NCBI GenBank assembly: GCA_002633005.1
Contig: NMRA01000502.1
Coordinates: 1 to 64,000, forward strand
DNA length: 64,000 nucleotides
Direction: 5' to 3'
Source: Phoronis australis
Lineage: Eukaryota > Phoronida > Phoronidae
Each line of letters begins with the position of its first letter. Within the stretch, counting starts at the first letter, position 1. A model generated the notes under the pieces. The model saw nothing but the letters and a program-made list of their open reading frames with translations. It was not told the origin of the DNA and did not search any database. The translations under genes were made by a program, and so were the position numbers. Below, in pieces: positions 54,634-64,000 of the stretch.

Positions 54634-54776
54634 GACCCCACGACATGTTTGACTCCATACTCTATATGAAGGTTCCTAAAATTCGCAAGGTGCAGTGCCC
54701 TTTGAGGCAACTGATACAGAGCCCGATTTGTCGCTTAGTCAAGCCATCGGCCCAGATGGAAAAGACTGTCAGTGAG
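54634..54776 (+). CDS. Candidate exon of an unrecognised plus-strand gene
   Basis: A 30-base pyrimidine tract ending cctgcag precedes 143 nt open in only one frame (phase 1 in, 0 out), ending gag|gtattt. It encodes a basic stretch, with MFDSILYMKVPKIRKVQCPL and later QMEKTVSE. A second small candidate (about 27 nt, 55005-55031, ending aag|gtaggt) follows in phase. Function unknown. Confidence 0.35.
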
Positions 54777-55525
54777 GTATTTGTACATGTATTAACCTTA
54801 ATTTTTACTTGAAGTTAAAGCAACTAATTATAATTTTCTTTTAATACAAAACTGTGATATTCATATCACATAGATGAAACGCAGTCCTTCGGATATCAAA
54901 TGATTGAAATATTTTTAGCCTTTTATCCCATGCACGTTGAATCTGTCGAGAAACACGGCCATGTAATAAAGTTTTCCGTATTCACCTCCCGCACTTCTTC
55001 AACAGCGACCTCTGACATGGAAAGTTCAAAAGGTAGGTCAATGTCGATTCGAGGTCTTTAGCCGGTTCGATCTTCAAACTTTGCGAATATAGTTTAAAGT
55101 AATACAGTTGCAGCAGTGTTACTAACACTCGACATGCAACCAGGTCCAAAACCTAAAATCTGAAACAAAAGGGTTAATTATAAAACACTTATGTCTCAGT
55201 TTTCAATTGCTGAATACTATATCGTCTGCAACTCAGGCGCCGATTCCTGAGAAACTAAAATATCAAATATTGTTGTTTTTTAACTATTTCTAGGAGATGT
55301 TACAAGTTCACTGCACAGTTGCCGTTGTTTTCATCTTTGCTACCTGTTTTCAAGAAATAAATCGTTACTTTTACAAGAGAAAACTTGCAACCTAACGCGC
55401 AAGTACATACATATAGCATGTGATCCGCCACGTGAACAGTCTTGGTGAAGTATTTGAAAATGTCAAAAAATGTAAGAAACTTAGGGATTCGAAGCCCATG
55501 GGATAAATACAAAACGCATATCGAT

Positions 55526-55603
55526 TGGCGTACATGAAGTAATATCCCACTCGACCTTATTCCGCGGAATAATATCTCGTGGGATATTACTTCATGTACG
55601 CCA
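55526..55603. repeat. Perfect hairpin (78 bp)
   Basis: TGGCGTACATGAAGTAATAT at the left is matched by its exact reverse at the right, with a short loop around TTCCGCGGAA. Confidence 0.8.
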
Positions 55604-56387
55604 CTCTTGTGTATATAGGGAAAATGAAGTTGTCCACCTGACATTTCACTAGATGAAGACAAGAGCTACTGTACAGCAAAATGCCTAGTCAATAACCAGC
55701 GAAAAAAAGCGAGATTTGTTTGCGCGCGGTCACGAGTGTACAAATGTCAAGTGGATAGCCGATTTTTCGTCCCGGAAAAATGGGAGTATGATGCAAGTTG
55801 TATTCAATTGTGGTCCTTGTAAATGGACACAATGTACGAATTCAGAATCGGATATCGGAGTCGACCAAAACTGGCGGAATGGAAGTTCTGTTTTGGTTTC
55901 AATTTTTATGTTGAATTGACCTAAAAATTAAACTGAAAACATTTCCTAAATTTTTGTACGAAGAGAGATTCCTACAATCGTGGACATGATGGCTATCTGG
56001 CTATTTGCACACGTGCTTGTTCACGCCAGATTTGGTCTTCAACTTGGTAACCGATTGAATAGTGAAAAAGGAAAAATAACGGTTGCAAAATCGCTCATCG
56101 ACTGACGAGGTTGCTTTGGAATATCGGCAAACCGTCGCGATGTTCGAGGCTCGTTCCATAGAAGGAATAATATCAACAAGTCAAGAGCAGTTTATGTGCA
56201 CCAAAATATTCCATGGCAATGACCTCTCGGCTGATGTCATCAACCCTGCTTGGACTCCAAACGTACCCATACGTATTCTGCTCTCATGTGTATACAGTAC
56301 GGGTGATCAATTGTAATCTGAATGAAAACGAGTAGTTGCTCAAGGGGATTGCCGTGTTTGTTGGATTCCTTCAGTGGTTGTAAAACA

Positions 56388-56460
56388 ATGAATCCGACAG
56401 TAACTGCTTTTCTTTTGTTTACAGCACTCTCTTGCTGTGTTCGCGTTCTGTCATCATCGG
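56388..56460 (+). CDS. Small secreted protein, exon 1: signal peptide
   Basis: ATG at 56388 opens 24 codons plus one base. The start MNPTVTAFLLFTALSCCVRV is a classic signal peptide: hydrophobic core, then small residues (LSSS) as a cleavage region. The donor gg|gtgagt is near consensus, phase 1. It joins in frame to a phase-1 acceptor at 58283. The signal peptide followed directly by a strong donor is the main support for this gene. Confidence 0.5.
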
Positions 56461-58282
56461 GTGAGTTTTGAGTATTTATTATGACATACATGTAGTATCA
56501 AACATGTTTAACTACATGTAACTGTTTTATACTGTATCATAAAATGCCACGCTGTAACCGGCAGACAAATCGTGACAAGAGGCATTACTTCCTTACTAAG
56601 TACTTACTATTCAAATCAAAACGTTTGTCTTGCTTCATGTTTCCTTGGGGAAGAAAACTTTGTTTTGGTCCATTAATACTCCGAGTTCAGAGTACACATG
56701 GTAAAAACACGAGTCGAGCCAAGTTCAGTGGCTGTCTCAATGGGATTATGGTTATGACTATTCACAGGTTAGCTACATTAAAGTGTTCTTCGTATTCCCG
56801 TAGGTGCGCAAGAGCGCACTGACAAGTTTGCATAGGAAACTCGTGTTTAGAACACCCCTAAAGGTTTGTACGGGCTACACAAACGAGTGTTTCGTAACAT
56901 CTTCCTGTAGGCTGCGTGCCGTATCTCCAGTCTCATTATCGTGTGATGATGTCAGTGGTTCAACTCACAGCGGGCCGTGGCCTTCTTTATTGCTAAAGAG
57001 CTTTCCCTCGGTCAAAATTCATTTCAGTTTTGCGCTTGCAACCTGTTCATTGAAAAAAGTTGCGGGTTGCCAGTCATTTCAACCCCCTAAAAAGTGTCGT
57101 TTGCGCATATGAGTTCATGCGCTTGATGCACACCAAGAAATAGTGCAGAAATTGAAATGAATGATAGATAGGTTATCAGGCTTCAGGAATGTCGGAGTTC
57201 TGTAACACTAGGACCGCGCTAGGATCTCGATATAAAAGTTCGACTTCACGAGATTACAGGAGATAATGCCGTGTGTTTTCAATGAGTCAGAGCAAGTGAT
57301 TTTGTCTAGATTTTCTCGCTGCCTGACAACTATTGAACTCTAACCGGTTTCGGGGGACACTCAGGCAAGGGGACAAAGCGGCGGAGGAACATCTAGAAGG
57401 GTATCACGATTCCGTGGGAGAATCGCCTGAGAAGCAGTAGGGTGGAAAAATAAAGAGGCAAGAGATTTACGGACGACTCTTCATTATGCGGCAGCACTGC
57501 AATTAAATTTAATTTGAGAGTATGGATATCCTATGAAACAAAGTCATAACAACATTGCAATGAATCCAAACATTCTAAAATTTGAGAGTGATCCCTTTGG
57601 ATCGTCAAAACCACAACAAGTGTAAGTTCCTGTCCAAAAACAGAAAGATCGATTTTTTCGATGTTAGGGTTCCCTTCAATTAAAATGCTCATCCCGTAAC
57701 AAATAATAAGTGTCGGATTGACGTAATGCAAAGTGTACGTTCTTCATAAGAGGTGTGAATTATCTGAAATTAAAATAGTGTGTATTTATTACCATTTCGT
57801 TTCACGATTTTTTTGAAGGAAGTGATTCTAAATTACACGTATGGAATATTTATCAACGAGTTAAAAATTAAGTGACAATATGGGTGAGAAAAGTGTTTAT
57901 CTGAAGTCAACCCTTACCCGGATTATATCCTGGACACAGTAGTCGCAGTCAAATACTTTGCTGACGAACTAAACCACTAAGGCAGAGCACTGGCATAGAG
58001 TGTGAAAAACAGACTAAAATGCATTATTCAAAGTGGTTCTGTGCCATTGAAACAGAAGTCAAACTGTTCACCAGATATTTTTCATATGCGGCGCAACATA
58101 GGGGGCCTGGGGGTGGGCTATAGCCCCCACTCAGTGCTGCACCGCCCATGGACTATGGACGTTGCACCCCAGGGAGGTTGGGGGGCGCATGCGTCGCATG
58201 TAAGCAGCTGGTAAAAAGACGGATTTTTATCAAAATACGTCGTCGCGTGAAGCCTTATTAGTGCTATTTTCCCTGGTGCAAG

Positions 58283-58420
58283 TCTTCGACAGGTGGTCAC
58301 AAATTCCCAAAGGACCCAAGGTTAATAAATTCGTGGAGAATTGCGGTCAAAAGGATCAACCAACTGACAAAAAGTGTGTGGATGCCGAAGCGCCATTGGG
58401 AGACTACATAACGTTACTTG
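58283..58420 (+). CDS. Small secreted protein, exon 2
   Basis: 138 nt, phase 1 in and out, after gtgcaag and before gtaata. It encodes a polar, Lys-rich stretch with two cysteines 11 residues apart (NCGQKDQPTDKKC), ending DYITLL. Only this frame avoids stops. The acceptor has a modest pyrimidine tract, so the exon is less certain than its neighbours, and other exons could lie between 56460 and 59085. I do not recognise the family. Confidence 0.35.
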
Positions 58421-59084
58421 GTAATATTTTAGTAATCAAGTTTCTATCGACATCGTTCGGTAATGTTATCCCCACCAGTTACCCCACTGAATAACGGGTT
58501 TATTGAATGGAACTAGGGGTTTCTTTTCGAAAACTCACCCAGGACTCGGATGCCGGGTAGGCTAGCAGCACATATTCACATATCGTCGTCCAGGAGTGGG
58601 AATGCGCCCAATATAACAGGTGTATGGTACGTGATGCTCAGAGATCAAGAGTGACCTTTTCGCAGCAGTTTCTCTTCAAAGATATGCTATGTCCAATAAA
58701 ATTCTCTAGATGAGTGAGTTTCCTTATTTTATAGCAGGCGCCACCCCCAGGACTACCAGATTAGTTACCGAATTGACATGAATAAGCTATTCAGTAAACG
58801 TCGCAACATTGCATTGGAATAAAAATTGACACCTAGAATGAATTTTACTTGTTGAGGTCAGAAGCACATTTTAGGTGTCGTGAAAACCACACATTGCTTA
58901 ATCACTTTTAGCCTGTTTCACATATTTTAATTCAGTTCTTAAATAAGACTTGGGTACAAAGATTATTAGTTTCTACATATAAACATGAAGATGAAAACTC
59001 AAGTACATTCTACTTTACTAAAGTAGTTTTGTCTTGTGTTTTCTTTTATAATTTACTAATATTTCTCTTACTTTTCTGTTACAG

Positions 59085-59116
59085 GTGAAAGAAAACGACT
59101 GAAACGAGCCGCCTGA
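59085..59116 (+). CDS. Small secreted protein, last exon
   Basis: A strong acceptor (branch-like actaat, then a pyrimidine tract and ttacag) precedes a short coding end, GERKRLKRAA, and TGA at 59114-59116. With exons 1 and 2 this gives about 80 residues in one frame. The basic RKR and KR sites would suit prohormone-type processing, which is inference. An AT-rich likely 3' UTR follows. Confidence 0.35.
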
Positions 59117-59891
59117 CCGTCTATTTTACCTTTGGACAAAGTGAAAAGCAATCCTTCAGCAATAACCTGAGAGAATTGAACCTATTTCAGAAATTCAGCC
59201 TGCCTGATTATAGACTCCCCTGCATGGGAAAATTGCAATTGTTTTGGTTGTTTCGTTGTATGTATGTGGTTGTTCAGTTTGCCATTTTGTTTTTTAAATA
59301 CACTGACAATTGTTTACTCTCGAATCTTGTGCATAGCAGATTCTTATCCAGCTAGCTATAATTGAAGATATACTTTTCTTGCGTGTGGAACTTTTGTTGT
59401 CGACAAGTTAACACAAAACTTAAAATTGTTCAAAGCCCTTCTTAAGAAAGCTCTAAAAATAATCACAACCACAAACAAATCAAATGCAAACAAAGGGAAT
59501 ACTTCATTTTGATCGCGAAACATTTCTACAGGCCAACAGGAAAATGACAATTCGCAAGCGTAATCGATAATCATTTCAGCTTTATTAAGAATAAGCACAA
59601 CTGCACTGTATGCGGCTTTAAAACTGAGGAAATATTGTAGTTTCAATATTTAGTAACAAACCTTCCTGTTGATGAAAAATTCATCAAAGTGTAACATTAA
59701 CGGGCTTTCTACTGACAATTAGACAATCGATGCAGTCACTGAATGTCATGTCCCCATAATGTGTACAAAATTGAAAAAATTTTCCAATGGTATAAAGCCT
59801 TTCTTCTGAGAAAGTGAGAAATTACAGCTATATGTATTTATACCAAATGCTTTTGGTTTTCATTTCACAGGGATCTAGTTTCAATGGCCTA

Positions 59892-60139
59892 CAGGGGCTG
59901 ATCCAGGATTTTAAGTTAGGGGGGCCAGGGCACAGGAATAACCACGATTTCGCCACATGCGCGCACACCCCCTAAAATGTAGGGTTGCAGGGGTCTTGAA
60001 TATTTGGGTTTGTGGACCTCATTACTGAAACGGTAAACGGGGTTTGTTCCAGGCCTATGCATTGTGCATTCACCCTCCCAAATGGTATCTGGGAGAATTT
60101 TAAGGGGGCCATGCGCCTCCCCCCCTAAATCCGCCACTG
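59892..60139. mobile_element. CAGTGGCGGATC-ended MITE (about 250 bp)
   Basis: Left end CAGGGGCTGATCCAGG and right end (inverted) CAGTGGCGGATTTAGG match at most positions; both are followed inward by G runs. GGCCTA flanks both sides. CAGTG ends suggest hAT. Related ends lie at 2930-3001, 29361 and 32188. Confidence 0.55.
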
Positions 60140-60395
60140 GCCTATAGAAGCCCTTGTAAAAAAGGTCCAGTTTCGGCACGTGGTTTTCTTTCATGTAACC
60201 TCATTCAGCCTCAATAACATCCACAATTAGATCTTTGAAGGTAAACACGACAGCATATCACTTGACTCGTTTTGTGCCCAAAATCTGACCCTGAACTAGA
60301 CCAGAGTGTACCTAGGTCTTCTTTAGCTTCAATCCCTCATGTTTCTTCCAGGAAAGGAAATACATGTAAGCTATTGTCCACACATGACTTAGTGC

Positions 60396-60914
60396 CTATG
60401 AAAGATCATCCCCATCAACGAGGCTGACTTGCGTAGCAGTCAGATATAGCTCCTCTTCATACACAAACAATCCACTGGCACGTTGTCTTATGGTAACTTC
60501 ATACTGCGATTCAGATTTCTCCAAGGCCACTGACTTGTAGATTGTGCCATGCAGCACTGATGGTGTATGGAAATGCTGTGGGAAGAGAAAGGAGTAACAA
60601 AGCTTGTTCGTTGTCTCCGATGTAGAAAATGGGCTTTAACAACAGATCTACACTGGATGGGAAGATCTTTCGATTAGCTGTTAGTAGTCAACTGCTTAAA
60701 ACCAATTTTGTCCATTCAGGGTCGATGTAAAAGCGATATATAATCTCCTCTGCATGGTACTCGGTACAAGACCTCAAACCTAAAAACCAAAGGTCACGTG
60801 AAAAAAGACATGATATATTTCCATTTCTACGTGTAATAGATTTCCGGAAGACATAGGATAGGGAGTAAACAAATAGTCTAATGGATATTTGACTTGTCAC
60901 GTACCCTTTGCCAT
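60396..60914 (-). CDS. Predicted 88-residue protein, three coding exons
   Basis: Exons 60905-60914 (ATG GCA AAG G, good start context CCATGG), 60703-60779 and 60396-60575 total 267 nt: exactly 89 codons with the stop. Borders: donor g|gtacgt, acceptor tttttag|gtttg, donor ttg|gtttta (weak), acceptor cttcccacag|catttc. The 128-bp second intron holds a yeast-like branch site, tactaac. The reading contains TEYHAEEIIYRFYIDPEW and, in the last exon, 59 open codons with YEVTIRQRASGLFVYEEELY. Composition looks like a conserved soluble intracellular protein with no signal peptide or membrane segment. I do not recognise the family. A possible non-coding first exon ends at 61216 with donor gtaagg. Confidence 0.5.
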
Positions 60915-61215
60915 GGCATTGGGCTTGGATTGTAATTTTAACTCACTAACCAATGTCAAGTTAACAGCATAAACATTCAGCATTCATTGATGTAACTGTC
61001 ACTGATTAATCTGTTAGAAATCATTCCAAACAATAATACTGCTTTGATGTACGAAAAGATCCCGAGTGCTACGTCAAGTATTGTAACGCATATAACAACA
61101 AACAAAGATTAACTCGACTGGCGACTGCCGCTCAGTCGACATCGGCGGGTACCTCAGCTAACAGGCATCAGTCGAATAAACATAGAATAATCGTTAAAAT
61201 AATCACAAACCTTAC

Positions 61216-61350
61216 CTCTGTATAATGTCGTGCTTACTTTCCTTCCTGGAAGCACCCTTTTCACGCAATCTCGAATTCACATGGCATGGCTACAAGCCAT
61301 TTCACCATTGCATCGAAATCGAGGCCAGCAGTACACGCGCGCCCTCTAGT
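61216..61350 (-). other. Possible 5' untranslated exon of the 88-residue protein gene
   Basis: The minus strand has a donor, acagag|gtaagg, at 61216. The upstream sequence contains short ATG frames that stop quickly, so it would be untranslated leader. The 5' limit is approximate. Pairing it with the gene at 60914 is inference. Confidence 0.25.
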
Positions 61351-61620
61351 TAATGTAAATTTTCCGAATAACCCCATTTAGGTGGCTTTGATCTCTCGAA
61401 TATCAGGGAGATATTGGCGCGAACTGACTGTATCTGGTCAAATATGGTCAAACCTAATATCTTCAAAATATCTATCCCACCCAAGAATAACCTAAAACAA
61501 AATCCTCTCAGAAGCGGAAACATAAAAGGTTTCTACAAGCCTCATGTGAACTACGGCCCACGAGATCTATAGCCATTTCTCGAGTCTTATTAACTTAGAC
61601 CTTTTGTTGTTATATTTCAG

Positions 61621-61736
61621 TTACAATCACAAGTAAACCTCTCGGAGAACTGACGAAAGACTACATAGTTACGTGGTCGCAAAAGGAAAACATCGCCTTC
61701 GATTTCTTTGAATTTGTCATAGGTGAAGATAGGCCT
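61621..61736 (+). CDS. Candidate exon of an unrecognised plus-strand gene
   Basis: A strong acceptor (ttatatttcag|tt) and a consensus donor (cct|gtaagt) bound a 116-nt open frame, phase 1 in and phase 0 out. It reads with protein-like composition: GELTKDYIVTW, then FDFFEFVIGEDRP. No partner exon was found; the next sequence to the right is the palindromic repeat, so this could be a relic. Confidence 0.35.
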
Positions 61737-62189
61737 GTAAGTGTTATAGAAAGGACCACGCGAGAACAACACGCATGTAGGGTCTACTCTGAAAACCATG
61801 ATGACTGACAGCGGAAGAAATGGATGCACGATCGCTTTGGCATTTTTTATTTTTTGCCACGGCCAATTCTTTAGTTCAGGCAGAGTGCGAATAATCAGTT
61901 TGATACTAGCCCTGGTGTCGTGAGTCTGGCGACGTAGTTCTAAAATTTGCTCCTTCCGACTTCAATCTAACACCGACATCGGAACATTTCACCGGTTTCC
62001 CATATTTAAACATCTAAATGTACATAATATTACCCTCAAAATATTTGTAAAGCCCAGCGTACACAGTGCGATTTCTTATCATCAAGAGTGACCGTGCTGT
62101 GAGTGCTGGCTTTGAAGTCGATTATATTTGTCGTGACCGAACAAACTAACATACTTTCAAATATGACGGGATAGGAAGAATGAAAATTT

Positions 62190-63930
62190 GAGTGTGACAG
62201 CCACAGGCGCTTGGGTTTATCGCAAATGACGTCACTCAATAATATATAATTTTTATAAGAAAACATAAAGGTTGGACACTTAAACTTTGCCAAGCCGAGG
62301 CTCCCAACTTCAGCCGTCCAAAATCCAAATAAAATCTGCGTGCACCTCCCTCAGTCTGATGTTGCATAAACCTTCGAAGCCTTATCTTTCCTAGATCCCA
62401 TTAACTGTCTTCGTGAGTGGTGAATTGGCGATGGAATTTCCAAAACAATCTCAAAACTCTGAATTCAAGGACCTGAAATAGTAAACATGTGCTTCAACTT
62501 GTACGCCTGTCGTAGGTGAAACTTCGAGTTTGAGCCACAGGCGCTTGGGTTTATCGCAAATGACGTCACAATTTATATATAAGAAAACATAAAGGTTGGA
62601 CACTCGAAATCTGTTTGCTCAGAATTTTCTACTCAAATGTGCATGGAACTCCACGAAACTAGCATCGGACAACTCTTAGAATACCTTCTTTCATTTGATC
62701 TCTTCAAATTGCCTTCGAGTGGTGATTTGGCGACAAAAATGCCAAAAGAATGCCAAACTCACAAATTCAAGGACCTGATTCCGTGATGTCATGGCAGACG
62801 GTCTTCGCACATCCGGGTTTTGACCGACGCTCCCGAGCTAAATCCGAAAGTCTAATTTCGCGCGGCTTTCGCCGTCAATCCATCGACTACTTGATCATGA
62901 GAAGCAGAGAGCACTTTATTGCCAAATAAATGTAATTACTCACATATTTGTGTCAAATATAAATTATCCTGATACTGTATTGATATGCGAAGTTTTTTGT
63001 GTACTGTGATTTCTTATGAAGGTTTTACTTTTGGCCAAAACCATTGAGTTAACTCTTCGGCCACGCGCATTGTAANNNNNNNNNNNNNNNNNNNNNNNNN
63101 NNNNNNNNNNNNNNNNNNNNNNNNNNNNNNNNNNNNNNNNNNNNNNNNNNNNNNNNNNNNNNNNNNNNNNNNNNNNNNNNNNNNNNNNNNNNNNNNNNNN
63201 NNNNNNNNNNNNNNNNNNNNNNNNNNNNNNNNNNNNNNNNNNNNNNNNNNNNNNNNNNNNNNNNNNNNNNNNNNNNNNNNNNNNNNNNNNNNNNNNNNNN
63301 NNNNNNNNNNNNNNNNNNNNNNNNNNNNNNNNNNNNNNNNNNNNNNNNNNNNNNNNNNNNNNNNNNNNNNNNNNNNGGAAACGCAGTCCGTGCAAGTATT
63401 ACAATGCGCGTGGCCGACGAGTTAACTCAATGGTTTTGGCCAAAAGTAAAACCTTCATAAGAAATCACAGTACACAAAAACTTCGCATATCAATACAGTA
63501 TCAAGATAATTTATATTTGACACAAATATGTGAGTAATTACATTTATTTGGCAATAAAGTGCTCTCTGCTTCTCATGATCAAGTAGTCGAGGGATTGATG
63601 ATGAAAGCCGCGCGAAATTAGACTTTCGGATTTAGCTCGCGAGCGTCCTTCAAAAACCCGGATGTGCGAAGACCGTCTGCCGTGACATCACGGAATCACG
63701 TCCTTGAATTTGTGATTTTGGCATTCTTTTGTCATTTTTGTCGCCAAATCACCACTCGACCGCAATTTGAAGAGATCGAATGAAAGAAAGTATTCTAAGA
63801 GTTGTCCGATGCTAGTTTCGTGGAGTTCCATGCACATTTGAGTAGAAAATTCTGAGCAAACAGATTTCGAGTGTCCAACCTTTATGTTTTCTTTTATATA
63901 TTATTGAGTGACGTCATTTGCGATAAACCC
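62190..63930. repeat. Large inverted repeat around an N gap
   Basis: Left arm (62543-63075) and right arm (63377-63930) are reverse complements with scattered differences, for example around GACGTCA, CATAAAGGTTGGACA and TGGCCAAAAGTAAAACC. A related direct copy of the left arm's outer part lies at 62190-62480. Each of the three copies holds TGACGTCA. The gap 63076-63376 sits at the centre of symmetry. Confidence 0.75.
63076..63376. other. Assembly gap (301 n)
   Basis: A run of n in the centre of the large palindrome; the true centre sequence is unknown. Confidence 0.95.
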
Positions 63931-64000
63931 ACGAGCTGGACACGAGAAGTACGTGCTTCTTCGTGTTAGTTGATTATTTTGACTCTTCACGAAGTCACTG

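Noticed and set aside
57920-57990. Third tRNA-like sequence (minus)
   Set aside because: The B-box-like part is too degraded to support it.

Overview
This is AT-rich eukaryotic DNA from an animal nuclear genome, most likely a marine invertebrate. I cannot fix the phylum: amphioxus, hemichordate, echinoderm or cnidarian would all fit. The evidence is small GT..AG exons with long introns, phase-1 C-type lectin and PAN-like modules, and many transposable elements: a CR1/Jockey-type LINE, Penelope-like elements, a THAP element with long inverted ends, MITEs and tRNA-derived sequences. Two N gaps (29875-29942 and 63076-63376), two single n bases (2891, 40345) and several poly-G runs show a draft assembly.

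The backbone is one large gene on the minus strand, from a start codon at 48314 to a stop at 11977. A signal-peptide exon and TATA-like box at its 5' end are followed by exons for three C-type lectin-like domains (CTLDs), each split as a/b/c, and a cysteine-rich PAN/Apple-like last exon. The intron phases (1-0-1-1) fit at every recovered junction. The middle exon of CTLD2 was not found between 36411 and 27272, where a gap also lies. The product would be a secreted protein of roughly 470 residues that recognises glycans or proteins.

The introns are filled with mobile DNA. Intron 18.4-27.1 kb holds a LINE (19.1-22.16 kb) broken by a THAP element, a 3.5-kb element with motif-rich inverted ends (22.27-25.80 kb) and a Penelope-like element (25.80-26.94 kb). 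Intron 37.7-48.0 kb holds a 436-bp minisatellite palindrome (38.03-38.46 kb), a 0.9-kb tandem repeat (40.86-42.93 kb), a second copy of the 3.5-kb element in opposite orientation (43.08-46.38 kb) and a LINE fragment (46.86-47.56 kb).

Right of the lectin gene lie a degraded Penelope-like element (50.28-51.4 kb), an intact single-exon four-pass membrane protein gene (52329-53186, minus; MS4A/CD20-like), a predicted three-exon small secreted protein (56388-59116, plus) and a predicted 88-residue protein in three coding exons (60396-60914, minus). The right end is a palindrome of more than 500 bp per arm around an N gap. The left 12 kb holds MITEs, a TTAA-bounded element, a 301-bp tandem repeat and possible exons of an unrecognised minus-strand gene (3.6-5.5 kb).

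All gene models come from reading splice sites and frames by eye. No database search was possible, so family names rest on recognised motifs.
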